DNA from: Gibbula magus
Lineage: Eukaryota > Mollusca > Gastropoda > Trochida > Trochidae
Assembly: GCA_936450465.1 (NCBI GenBank)
Contig: OW388289.1
Coordinates: 66,958,420-67,022,419 of the forward strand
Direction of reading: 5' to 3'
Length of the DNA stretch: 64,000 bases
This document shows, piece after piece, positions 47,695-58,838 of the stretch (position 1 is the first letter of the stretch; every line of letters begins with the position of its first letter). The position numbers were made by a program, and so were the translations under genes. The notes below the pieces were generated by a model. That model saw only the letters and a list, made by a program, of their open reading frames with translations, was not told the origin of the DNA and searched no databases.

Positions 47695-48670
47695 CAATGA
47701 CATGAGATGGGGCGACGTTTCTTTTCATATTGATGGTGACGGCAAGGAATTTCTTCAGTTCAGGGAGAGACAGTCCAAAACTTGCCAAGGAGATAATCTT
47801 GAACATGTCCGTAATATTTATCCAAAAACATGGGCGACAAATGATTACATGAGTCCAGTCTACTTGTACAAGCGGTTTGCTGATCTCAGACCGTCAGATT
47901 TTTCCTCACCGGACTCCCCCTTTTATTTAGCTACAAACTTGCAAGGTTGCTTCCCCTTGTCATCCATGGTTTAAACGTCAACAAACTTGGGACGATCATG
48001 AAGAAAATGGCGAAGTCAGCCGGATTGGAGAATCGGCGATTCACCAATCACTCAGAAACTCACTGACCAGAACATTCCTCCTACGGAAATCATGCAGATA
48101 TCGGGTCACCGCAATCTGCAGAGTATAAACAGCTACAGTAACATATCCATGAATCGCCACCGTGCGATCAGTAACATTCTCAGTAACAATGACCAGACAA
48201 GTGCACTTGTACTTCCGTCAAACGCAGCATCTGCGAATGCGAGTGATCTCCCATCCACCGTCAACGTGATGTCGAGTCAATCTCGTACCGCTGTAACACG
48301 TTTTGACTCGGTGCGTTTCATCTTCTCCGCTCCTATATACGGAGGAACAATAAACATAAACTGCTATGGTTCTGATGGCAAGCGGCCTAGTATCACTGAC
48401 GATGAGGACTGTTAAACTAGGACTGACTACGGCCGTAAGCTTGCTCTGTGACGCGCCTCTGCTGAGTGCTAATGGCGAACTGACCGTGTTTCTCAAGGTG
48501 TTATTGTTATTAATTTTCCCAAGGTTTCATGAGTGTTTTGTGTTATCTTTTTAATTTAAACACTGTGTACATATGTTAAGATCCTTATTATTCATACTTC
48601 GATTAGCTTAAGCGCGAAAATCAAGAGTTATTTTCCCTGCGGCATAGCATCCTTTTCCCGTTCCACATTG

Positions 48671-48924
48671 TGACGTCACTGACTTAAAATCTAACTGTAT
48701 TCCTCCGCGCTTCAAAGAAACGTACATAATTTCGTTTTCATCTGCGTTAAACATGCTGTTATTCGTGTGTAATAAATAAAATACCAAACTCATTTCCTAT
48801 GGATACCGTATTTATTACAACTCCTGGATTGTTTAACGTATTTAACTCGCGTTCGCTCGTTGAATACGTTAAACAATCCACTCATTGTAATAAATACGGT
48901 ATCCATAGGGAACTTGTTTGGTAT
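48671..48924. repeat. Palindrome plus CRE site, copy 5
   Basis: A perfect TGACGTCA at 48,671-48,678 lies upstream of a palindrome at 48,781-48,924. The arms contain GGATACCGTATTTATTAC and GGATTGTTTAACGTATT and their complements; the centre is ACTCGCGTTCGCTCGTT. The right edge reads GGTATTCTCTATATA, shared with copies 1 to 3. The palindrome lies about 370 bp after the recombinase stop codon. Confidence 0.8.
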
Positions 48925-48945
48925 TCTCTATATATACGTAAACAA

Positions 48946-49404
48946 GGTAACAGGATTACAATTATTGTAAGAGAATTAATTTTAATGACGATGAATAAGT
49001 GTCAATAATCTAACATTAAAGGGGCAGTAGCACGTTTTTTGGAAATTATATTTTTTCATATTTCTCATTTATATTTACTTTAAAAGGGTAAAACATCTTA
49101 TTACACAAACCAATTAATGGTGTTGAGTATAAAGCAAAAATTGCATGGCGGCCATTTTATTGTGAACACATTTTATTATTTCGAATGACAAAATACGATT
49201 TCCATGCCTTTACGGAACCATCAACAATCATTTTGTGACTGGATTTTCCGAAGAGAGAAGGGTGTTTTACTATTGGTAATATTATTTTTCAATTACATTT
49301 CATCGACTTATTTCAGCCCCTTTGTTGTGTAGCAAGGTACTACTACTTATACTAACTAAATTAACCGTTCACTAAAAGATACACATAATAAACTTGTTTT
49401 TATC
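48946..49404. other. No gene recognised
   Basis: AT-rich sequence without recognisable features. Confidence 0.5.
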
Positions 49405-49851
49405 TAAAGCCCCGTTCATGCGCCAAAAATTTGCACTGTATGCAAAAATACACACTATGTAAATATACTCAGGTGTGTAAATGCAAAATTTGCTATGCGT
49501 TCATGCGCCATCTGATGGTATGTTTTTGATAGGGTAAATTTTCAGTTTCCTTCATTTAAGCACAAGCCTTGGTCATGTAGACAGTGGTGCACTGCTGAGA
49601 CAAAGGAGGTGTTTTACCCTTTATGATGATGACATATATAGTCATCAGTAATAGCAGGAGTTTGGCTATCTTTCAGAAACAGTTCTAAGAACCATGTTCA
49701 AACTTTCAAAAACGAATAATGGATGTCACAAGAATCTTTTGACTATATCTACATATAAGCACAACTGTCTGGATCCCTGGAAAATCAGACCAGTACAAAT
49801 TAAATGAAACATTGTCTGTTAGACTTCAAATAGCAATAACAATCGACTGGT

Positions 49852-50223
49852 TTGCAACAACAGCTGAATATAGAAATGTTGCTCATCTCTTTGGTGTTGC
49901 CATATCTTAACGACTGTGACATGTGTTCCGGAGTCTTCAATGCTTTGATTGAGAAGATGGCGCCTAAAGTCATCAAGTTTCCAGAAGGGGATGAACTGCG
50001 GGAGGTTCTGGTGGATTATGAGCAGATTTCGGGTTTTCCACATTGTGCAGGGTCAATAGATGGGTCCCACATCCCTAATATTGCACCTTCACAGAATCAT
50101 GGGGACTATCTTAATCGAAAGGGGTTTTATTCGATTGTGTTGCACGTTGTCAGCGATTTTTTTTTATTATGGTGGGCTGTAGATGGGAAGAGCATACTAT
50201 GCTCGTATCTTTGCAAACTCTGA
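49852..50223 (+). pseudogene. PIF/Harbinger (HARBI1-like) transposase fragment
   Basis: The segment ISGFPHCAGSIDGSHIPNIA, then NHGDYLNRKGFYSIVLHVV, matches the first part of the HARBI1-type DDE nuclease; the first catalytic Asp is at 50,059-50,061. After a poly-T run at about 50,157-50,166 the frame shifts. A degraded counterpart of the family's VGxPGxVHDARVFANSDL block is still visible on the DNA at about 50,172-50,225, then the gene is lost. The second Asp is unrecognisable and the third acidic residue is absent. The ATG at 49,852 is probably not the true start. Inactive. Confidence 0.85.
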
Positions 50224-50507
50224 TCTGAGATCTTGGAATGGTAAATAGACGGAATGAAATCAAAATATAGGATGTCCTGATCCTTTTCTTGAAAAGATAA
50301 TCAAAATGTCTCTCAGTCACTTATTCATAACACAAGCGCTTTGAATGATCCTGAATGAAACTTGTATACAGTTCTGTTGTAGGTGTTGATTTAACAATTA
50401 AACAATTTAATCATCATGAGATATGTTGAAGTTACATGTAGGTTCCCCTCCCTGCTGCCATGGATATGCTCCTGTGCAAGACCAGTCATGATCATGTTCA
50501 TCATTCG

Positions 50508-50608
<101 letters not shown>

Positions 50609-50843
50609 TTATGTGTCTAAATCGGTATTTGCGTTCATGCGCCAAATTTGCATACTGTGCAAAATTGCACATGTGCAAAAATACATTTGCACTACCTCTT
50701 GACTCAGTGCAAATTTGCATACCATACAAATATACACATGTATGCAATTGCGTCCATGCGCCACGTTTACATACCTATGTAAATATACATATATATGTAT
50801 TTCTGCACATGTATGTAAACAGTGGCGCATGAACGGGGCTTAA

Positions 50844-51290
50844 GACTGTTACTTTTTTCCAAGCAAAAGCTGTTACTTGTTCCGTTACTTTTCCTCTCCT
50901 GTTTCTATTTTCCTTCGATGCTTTGTTATTTGTAAATAAGATCACAATGTAATAATGTTATATGCCGAAAATCATTCTGTCCTCACAGCTCAATTCATAC
51001 TTTTCTACTAGTTCAACAATGTTAAATGTGGTGGTAGGGCTCATTTATTATCGGATGTAAATTATTGGCCTGACCCCCACGTTCAACTGACGAAAGCTAT
51101 TTTCTCCGCGCAAAATTCCAACGATGGGATCGTCGGAAAAACTTCAACTTCAAAATCACTCTAAATGTTCATGACAAATTACAAAGCTACCTTATATGCA
51201 TAGTTGAATAATTTGTCAACATGTTCATGTCATTATATTCATCATATCTGCTCTTGTTTTGCCGATTGGAACTTTCAAACATGACTACCC
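50844..51290. other. No gene recognised
   Basis: Nothing supportable is seen apart from short AT-rich runs. Confidence 0.5.
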
Positions 51291-51293
51291 GTA

Positions 51294-51597
51294 CTTTGAG
51301 CTTATGGAAAGCGCAATTGTGTATCCCGCTATGCAATGCGCAGCGAGTTTTTCAAAACTAGAAATGGGAATTTTAATTTGTATATGACCTTTTTTGACAG
51401 TTTATTTCTACATTTGTTGTATTTATTTATTAACACAATGAAGATATTATTTTATTTTTAAGCTAATTGGAGAAAACAAATGTTTTAACGATATTTTGTA
51501 TGTGCTTAATTCGCATTAATTTGAAATTCCAGTTTTGAAATACCCGCTGCGCATTGCATTGTATGATACAAAATAGCGCTTTCCATAAGCTCAAAGG
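51294..51597. mobile_element. Foldback MITE with ~90-bp inverted arms
   Basis: CTTTGAGCTTATGGAAAGCG at 51,295 is mirrored at 51,577-51,596, and the arms continue inward with ATGCAATGCGCAGCG and TTTCAAAACT against their complements. Total length is about 302 bp. No reading frame and no clear target duplication were found. Superfamily unknown. Confidence 0.8.
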
Positions 51598-51599
51598 GA

Positions 51600-52370
51600 A
51601 AGGATTTTAATGTCAAAGCTAACGTTAAACACGTGTTTCAACACACACCATCATCAAGTGGTGGGTTGTTATGATGAATATTATGGCATGGACTTGTTGG
51701 TGGTGGTGGTTTGTTATTCGTGTTCAAACGTGAAATGCGTTTTAAATTTCATCATGAAAGAAAACTTACCAAAAATGCATCCTGATATATTCTCATTGAT
51801 GGCGATAATGTGCTGAATAACCAACCTTTACAATACAATTATACTTGAGTTAAAATGTCAATATCATAAAGGGAAACTGGGACAGTAGAATGTGTCTTAC
51901 GGGAAGATAACAGAGATATCACCAAATGGTAAAGCACCAGGAATTCATTTCCTTACCTCAATTGAATAAAATATGTTCACATTCAAATTGCCACCATATT
52001 TTTCGAATTACACATGATATTTTTTATGATATTCCTCTGAACATTTCATTACATTTTTGTTATTGTAGTAATATTAATGACTAAGTTGAATGCCATGCAA
52101 ATGGCCTTTTATATATATATACAACTTTGCTCACAAGTAAGATATGTTATAATCTACATGTATTATTAATATATGTTAATTCTATTTGTACTGGTATATT
52201 AATTTTCCTTTTACTTTGGCAAGATAATAACTACCATGACACACATAATGTAATCCAATTCTTTTAGTTTTAATGCCATTATTCAATGAATATCATCTTT
52301 TACCAAATGTATAAAAAATGAAATGGAAATCTTCAGTCATATTAACTAGTAATTTTCTGATTATATTAGG
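51600..52370. other. No gene recognised
   Basis: AT-rich sequence leading into the CACTA remnant. I could not find CACTA-type terminal repeats here. Confidence 0.4.
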
Positions 52371-52379
52371 AAAGTGGTG

Positions 52380-54610
52380 AGTCTATCTGGGAGGACGATG
52401 AACAGGACCTTATAGAGGATGTCTCACGTAAGAGCAGCAAGATGATGTCCGGCAGCATCACAGAACTTAGCCGACAAATCGTCATGTGAATCGTCATGTC
52501 TGTGGTCCTCTTGCAGTGCTCCGACTTCATCAGCAACGGGTGTCTGGATCACATCCTCTTCCTGATTTCCCAGATCTTGAACTTCCTCGCCCAGTGCAGT
52601 GAGCAGCAGGGAAACTCACTGTCACCATGGTGAAGAAACTCTTCAAGTGTGAAGATAAATTGTGTTAATATGTTGTATGTCCAAACTGTTGTCTTCTCCA
52701 TTCCTATGATGATGTATTGATTAATGGTAAAACTGTTTGTTAAAAAGTGTTTGCCTGAAAAATTGCAAATAGCAGTAGAAAAAGGGGTCCTGCAAAATGT
52801 AACACAGATATGTGTTGGGGAATCGGAAGAGGTTACTGTATACCGCATAAGATGTATTGTTTTAAGGGAATTATTGAACCTTTTCAGAAAATGTTAAAAT
52901 TACCAGGTTTTGTTGACAATTGTAATTTGTGGAGGTCTAGAGACACTGAAAACCTGTATCCTGATATGTTTGATGGTGGTGTCTAGAAGGGTTTCTTACG
53001 ACACAATGACACCGACTTCTTGACAGAGAAATCCCATTTTTCCTTAGCACTCATGTGGAGGAGGAGAGATATCTCGATCGGTGCTTCATACATGGTAGTT
53101 ATGAATATGCTGAGAGAAGAACTTGTTTGATCCCAGCAATGAAGAAGGAACCAGTGTCTCTGAACCACTTTCTGGAGCCGCTGGTTGAAGAGCTAAAGGC
53201 GCTATGGAAGGGAGTCAAGATGACAATTGGCTCTGATCCCACCATAGTGACCGTAAAAGCTGCCTTGATGTGCGCGGCAGCCAGAAAACAGTGTTGGGTC
53301 ATGGGTCATTCTGCTTACCAGGGATGCTCCCACTGCACCAAACGTTTGAAAAATAACTCTTATCGTGACTTTGGTATACTAAATTTAGATAGGCGGTCCC
53401 TTCGTGATAGAATTCAGCAAGTTAAGTATTCAAAGATGACAGAAGCAGCTGAAAGCGTGTCAATGAAATACATGGTTGCATTCCGTTATTGTTATAGATA
53501 TACTGCGTTACTAGAATTATTACTAGAGTATTTTCACCCATCAAAGTTTTATGCTATTGACCCTATGCATAATCTGTTTTAGGGACAGCTAAGAACATGT
53601 TTAGCCATTGGGTTGACAGTGACATTTTGTCTAAAGATAATTTGTGTAAAATTACAGACCGGGTCTCTTCATTGAAGGTTCCGTATGAATTCGGACGTAT
53701 TCCAAGGAATATTGTCTCCAATTATGGCCAAATGAATGGTAAAATTGGGTTTTAGTGTATTCATTGTATGTATTGAAAGGTATTCTTCCCTCGCCTCATA
53801 TTAATGTCTGGCAAACATTTGTATTAGGATGCAAACATCTTTGTAAACCTGTTGTTTCCCAAAATGATGTTAACATTTCACATTTATGAGGTTCATCGTG
53901 TTTACGGTGCAGCATTTGTTACTCCAATAATCATCTTCATTGTCATCTCTTTTCTGTAGAGCGATATAATGGATTGCTAACTGAATATCCTACCAATAAA
54001 AAATATGTTGAATGCCAAATGATGAGGAAATTTAAAAAGTACTATTACTATTACCCATTGAATGTTGAATATATACACCGTGTCCAGTTCATTGCCTCAC
54101 CTACTACATGTCCAGATTAATAATTTGTCTTGTCATTTCTTATCCGTTGAATGATCGATGTGCCAATGTTTGTTTGGAGTAACCTTTCCTCTTGTACTTC
54201 TAGGCAATAATACAAAATATGTACACTATCTAATGTAAACCTATCATTGCTTGCTCAAGCATACTCTGTAATGTACAACATGGAGGTTAGGGTCAACATG
54301 CTCTCACAGGTTGCCAAGAACTATAAATGTATGCTCATAAACAATGAACTTTACACTGCAGTGGGGTATGAGCAGAGCAGCATGCCTGATATCATCAGGC
54401 AATCGAGGGTGCCTTCAAATACCACATATTTGCTGTGGTTTATTGGTTCAAAACATCAGACACGAACCTCGGATATTTGCCACCAAATACAGTTTAGCAA
54501 AACAAGCATATAAACCCTGGACCAGGTTCATTCCTACCGATTCAGAGAATCCAAACCAAGTGCGCTTGGTGTGTCGAGAAGGCCGAACAAAGACCGTTTC
54601 TTGCTGTAGT
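52380..54610 (+). pseudogene. EnSpm/CACTA transposase (Transposase_21-like), many lesions
   Basis: Family blocks appear in order through several frames: an acidic ESIWEDDEQDLIED start (about 52,380), VVCPNCCLLHSYDD (about 52,675), FQKMLKLPGFVDNCNLWRSR (about 52,885), the open segment 53,055-53,582 with FLEPLVEELKALWKGVKM, KQCWVMGHSAYQGCSHCTK and DPMHNLF, then VPYEFGRIPRNIVSNYGQMN, LYVLKGILPSPHINVW, LHCHLFSVERYNGLLTEYPT (about 53,940), MRKFKKYYY and a C-terminal AVVYWFKTSD (about 54,435) and LPPNTVLAKQA. The enzyme would excise and insert a CACTA element. At least five frameshifts or stops break it. No terminal repeats were identified. Confidence 0.85.
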
Positions 54611-54649
54611 TGCCCTACCTCACCATTTGTATATACATGTATATTTTAA

Positions 54650-55115
54650 ATGTTATATGGAGCTCAAATACGTGTCAATTCCGCTTGTACTTAATGAATG
54701 TATTGTATTTGATATCAGTGGAGGAACCAGGAATGATGGGGAGGAGGTTACCTTTTGAAAAGAAATTATTTATTAACAGAACTGAAGGGTGTTTTAAAAC
54801 ACTTCTCTGGATAAGCCACACGATATTTTCCTTTGGCAAGAGGAAAGCTGTACAATGGGAATATACTGTTTTCTTTCTTTATGAATTTCGTAATTCTTAA
54901 ACTTTTAATTATCTTTCCATGGTAGTATTGTTGCACAGTGACCATTTTGTGTTGAAGATGAATAAAGAAAAATGTAAAGAACTAAAATGTATATGTTATA
55001 TCAGTTTGAATATCTGCGTGAAATTCAACCATATATGTAATACTCCCCAATTCTAAGTTATTTGAATGTAAAAATATAAACATTATATCCCTGAAATGAG
55101 TATCACTAGTATACA
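54650..55115. other. No gene recognised
   Basis: The open frame at 54,610-54,900 has no recognised domain. Confidence 0.4.
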
Positions 55116-55117
55116 TA

Positions 55118-55633
55118 TGACTTGGTTTCTAGTTGGTTTCCATTTACGGACATGTGAAGATATGAATCTATAATGATTCAAGTAGAAAACCAAGTTACTC
55201 AGTTTCAAGTTGATACATATATTCAACTTTATATTCGCATTAAAACAAATCCCTCGCTAACATCTAATAATAGTCAAAATAGGTAATGGAGTATTGAAAT
55301 ACGTCAAATTAAAGAATCCAAAATGGATTCTAGTTTGAAACCAAAAACCCAGTTTCATGTTGGTTTCCAGGTTTCAGGAAACCAAGTCATTTCTAACGCT
55401 ACAGTTTCATGTTGGTTTCGATTCAATGAAACCATCAACTATAAATTCTAAAACTGGACACCAAGTGGATACCATCGATAATATTTTCTTGTTGGTTTCC
55501 GTGTATAGAAATCGACAAATCAATGAATCCAAAATGGATTCTAGTTGGAAACCAAGTTTCAGTGAATGGAAGCCATGTGGTACCCGAATTACCCAGTTTC
55601 AGGTTGGTTTCCAGGTTTCTGGAAACCAAGTCA
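55118..55633. mobile_element. Short TIR element with GGAAACCAA repeats
   Basis: TGACTTGGTTTC at 55,118-55,129 is inverted as GAAACCAAGTCA at 55,622-55,633. GGTTTCCA/GGAAACC motifs and CAGTTTCA(A/T)GTTGG recur at least eight times inside, on both strands, and the phrase ATGGATTCTAGTT occurs twice (about 55,322 and 55,532). Internal copies of the end sequence near 55,330-55,395 suggest partial duplication. The layout parallels the 29.2-30.4 kb element with a different motif. Non-coding. Confidence 0.6.
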
Positions 55634-55978
55634 CTTCTGTAGTGTTGGTTTTTTCAGCTCAGATAATACACTTAGAAGAACCACGAACACTTCTGTATCC
55701 GCTTTGCTGACAAGAATGCGCCATGATAAAAGCATCTTGTACATGGAGAAGCAGTCTAGTGTTAACATCCTTTTAATCTGAATATATTGTTGATTCACGA
55801 CCATTGGCAAACATTGTTCTACCTAATGTTCTTTACCTGCCTCAAAAGTGCATGTTTTGACACCATCTTTTACTACTTCAAAAAGTTATTGTTTGTTGTT
55901 TGAGTCTATGAGAAACATAGGGAAACTCTGTGGTAGTTTGTTTTGTTTGGACACATTGCGTCTTTCTTGTAGTTATCC

Positions 55979-56554
55979 CAATTATCTGCAAGTTGATATC
56001 CGTGAACCGAAGTACAAACAATTGTCTGCAAGTTGATATCCGTGAACCGAAGTTCAAACAATTGTCTGCAAGTTGATATCCGTGAACCGAAGTACAAACA
56101 ATTGTCTGCAAGTTGATATCCGTGAACCGAAGTTCAAACAATTGTCTGCAAGTTGATATCCGTGAACCGAAGTACAAACAATTGTCTGCAAGTTGATATC
56201 CGTGAACCGAAATACAAACAATTGTCTGCAAGTTGATATCAGTGAACCGAAGTTCAAACAATTGTCTGCAAGTTGATATCCGTGAACCGAAATACAAACA
56301 ATTGTCTGCAAGTTGATATCCGTGAACCGAAATACAAACAATTGTCTGCAAGTTGATATCCGTGAACCGAAGTTCAAACAATTGTCTGCAAGTTGATATC
56401 CGTGAACAGAAGTTCAAACAATTGTCTGCAAGTTGATATCCGTGAACAGAAGTTCAAACAATTGTCTGCAAGTTGATATCCGTGAACCGAAGTACAAACA
56501 ATTGTCTGCAAGTTGATATCCGTGAACAGAAGTTCAAACAATTGTCTGCAAGTT
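55979..56554 (+). repeat. 40-bp minisatellite, ~14.4 units
   Basis: The unit reads CAATTGTCTGCAAGTTGATA followed by TCCGTGAACCGAAGTACAAA. Variant positions (AGTAC/AGTTC/AATAC and ACCGA/ACAGA) alternate along the array. Because 40 is not a multiple of three, reading passes through all three frames every 120 bp and can stay open for up to 179 residues on the minus strand; I do not regard this as a gene. Confidence 0.96.
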
Positions 56555-56559
56555 AACGA

Positions 56560-58140
56560 CATCACAAAATGCAGATGGATTCAACAATAAATCTGTGCAA
56601 GAAAAGATTGTCATTAAAGGGTCTTAGTTTAGTCTGGTGCATTTTCCCTGTAATCACGTATCTTTTGAAGAAAGTTAATGGTATTATCAGACGAGCAGGC
56701 TTCGTGCCAGGCCCATATACTTGCTTTAAAAGAACATATCTGCAGGTCTGTCTCTGAAGTTCCTATTTCGAACTGATTATTTCCATCAAGGAAAGTTTTT
56801 TTTATTGAGAAATATAAATGCATCTATAAATACACATGTAGTCCATAGGTAAACATTACATTATAATTTAAAATTTTGCATTGCCTCAATTCAGTTTAAG
56901 TTCTTGGATGTGACTTCAGAGTAAATGCTTCACACTTCAAACGTTAATGATGTATCTGTGTCAGTATCTTCATTTAGGTGTATGTATACATGTGTAGTAG
57001 ATGTTGCGTAGCCGATATTGCATATACTTTCCTCTTAGATGATAAAATGTGCACATTTCAGGCACTAAATTCATCTTTCTGCAGCAGTATGTATATTCAT
57101 GGGTTATATTAATGTATATTCCAGTTTCAACATTAAATCTCGATTTGTAACTATACCATCTGAAGTTTGATATACAATATTTTAAATGCTGTGGAATGTC
57201 ATTTCCTATCCATGACTCAACGTTGAGTAGAAACTTGCCTTGTATTGGTAAAGCTTGCCAGAAAGTCTTAGCTTTCGTCTTTGAAGATATAATCAGTGTA
57301 CACAAAGGTTTGTTGCAGTTAATCTTCCAAACCATAAGTATATTCTTCGGCGAAATAGCCCTTATATATTTCAACTTAGACGATAAATTTGAGCATAGTA
57401 TTTGCTTGATCCGCTAGTTTGTTGTTTCAAAATATTTTACATAATAATGCTTGGACATGTTCAACCAAACTATCTTATAAAGTTACCCATATCACAACTC
57501 AATAACATAGTATTTGAGGAATCATACTGTCAAATAATTATTCTCATGTTTCAAATATATTTTCCAAGAATATTTTACTGAGCATGGCTTTCTTGGCTTG
57601 TGCGTTCAGACAGATTAATGATGTACTTCTCTGTAGTGAATAGCATCCAAAGATGCCTTTAGAAGTTGACAACTTCAAGAGTGTTTCCGTTAAGTCCATT
57701 TTTTTCATTATTTCCAACACCCCCCTCTTCTGAATACCTTTACCTATGTTTCACAAGATTAAGACTCCTAAAGAATCACATACTCATTCTATTACATTTA
57801 GTTTCTTCTGAAGTTATACAATATTGACAGTTATTGGAAAAACGTCATATGTATAACAATTCATAGAATGCATATCACGGGTATCTGAGATAAGTGTTTT
57901 TACAGATATTCATTCTCCACTTTTCGGCTCTACTTGATTTATGATTTCATTTAATTAAATTATGAACAATTGTGGACTCAAAACATAGAGTTAAAAGGTT
58001 TCAATGATGTTTCGGTGTTCGCCATGAATTATTTATTAAAACTAACAGCTATATAAAGAGAAAACAGAATATGTAAATTATGTGACCAATAGAAAACAGA
58101 ATATGTAAAATATAGTCGCAAGCGACTTTAAACGGATTCA
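56560..58140. other. No gene recognised
   Basis: A 134-residue minus-strand frame (57,374-56,970) has no domain I recognise. About 70 bp at 57,940-58,012 (AATTATGAACAATTGTGG...GGTTTCAATGATGT) resemble 61,690-61,748, so a short direct repeat flanks the palindrome region. Confidence 0.4.
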
Positions 58141-58144
58141 GCGC

Positions 58145-58825
58145 GTAAATGATTCAATTAATTGAAATAAAAGTAATTGATACATCTTTCCAGTGTTATT
58201 GGACATATTTCAAAACAAGTTGCAACTCTCTAGCATGTCTATAGGATTATTTATACCCAATTTTTTCATGTAAAAATTAATGAACTCCTACAATATGTTT
58301 CTCATGATTAAGATAAAACGGTTAATATTTTCATACTAAAGTATTACATGGAAAATGTGGCGCTTTAATTTCCATTTATGTAGATGTAACGATCATTTAG
58401 ATTGCATACATTTTGTTATGTGTTATGTTCTGCTGAATACTCAGGAACATACTCCAAAATGCTTATTTTCGGACCCCTAGGCAACGTTTGCGATGTTTGA
58501 AGCTAAACTATTAACATTTTGATGAAAGGGTTCAGCATAAAATTTGTCATGTTTGAAATTGTCTATTCGCAGGTGTGAATAACATTTCAATAGCACATTT
58601 TGGTGAATGTTTTGTGCAAATATCTTGATAAGTTTTCGAGCTATTAAGTTTTGAAGTTTCAACTTCGAGGGGGGATAACTCACGAAAGAAGTCGAAAATA
58701 AAAGAAATGGCTCGAACTGATCTGAGTTAGGTCACAGGCTACAATCCCTGAAAGTTTCAGAGAAACCTGTCATGCCGTTAGTTCAGAAAACGTGCCGCAA
58801 AGTCGGTGGAATAAGCAACCTATAA
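58145..58825 (-). repeat. Diverged relative of the 1.44-kb unit, reverse, truncated
   Basis: Read on the minus strand it follows the 15.6-24.5 kb unit: CACGTTTTCTGAACTAACGG and a TCGACTTCTTTCGTGAGTTA block, then AACATCGCAAACGTTGCCTA and AATATTAACCGTTTTATCTT. The middle part is missing between about 58,585 and 58,600. It is bounded on the right by the 1,135-bp palindrome. Confidence 0.75.
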
Positions 58826-58838
58826 CCGTCCATCATGT

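Larger units (their letters stand above)
44719..48412 (+). pseudogene. DUF3504/Crypton tyrosine recombinase
   Basis: The first piece (44,719-45,021; LRKPDGSNYEPSSLRGMMSS, IERYLKSKHYS) is the SAM-like core-binding domain of Crypton-derived recombinases (ZMYM/QRICH1/KCTD1 relatives). The next has LLWNNTVHFGIR with the first catalytic Arg at 46,217. The third has MRWGDVSFHIDGDGKEFLQF, RERQSKT and ADLRPSDFSSPDSPFYLA. The last has ISGHRNLQSINSYS with the second His at 48,107 and the nucleophile Tyr at 48,134. At about 48,045 the stretch after FTNHS has lost codons and shifted frame, removing the HxxR Arg. Family enzymes cut and join DNA through the Tyr. The gene is inactive. Confidence 0.85.
44400..48924 (+). 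mobile_element. Crypton-type tyrosine recombinase element, interrupted twice
   Basis: A perfect 22-bp palindrome at 44,416-44,437 and a reverse CCAAT box (CTGATTGGTC, about 44,449) precede recombinase pieces at 44,719-45,021, 46,140-46,239, 47,701-47,974 and 47,995-48,412. A CRE site (48,671) and a 144-bp palindrome (48,781-48,924) follow. Two later insertions (45,022-46,139 and 46,240-47,694) split the gene. The outer boundaries are my inference from the flanking palindromes; no target duplication was identified. Confidence 0.55.

Noticed and set aside
49580..49600. CACTG-type end (GCACTGCTGAG) for the downstream CACTA transposase
   Set aside because: It lies inside the Harbinger element and has no inverted partner beyond 54.6 kb.
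55979..56554. CRISPR-like 40-bp repeats
   Set aside because: There are no variable spacers; it is a plain minisatellite.
56970..57374. Minus-strand 134-residue frame as a host gene
   Set aside because: No recognisable domain, no splice or start context, and it is within the length expected by chance in AT-rich DNA of this size.
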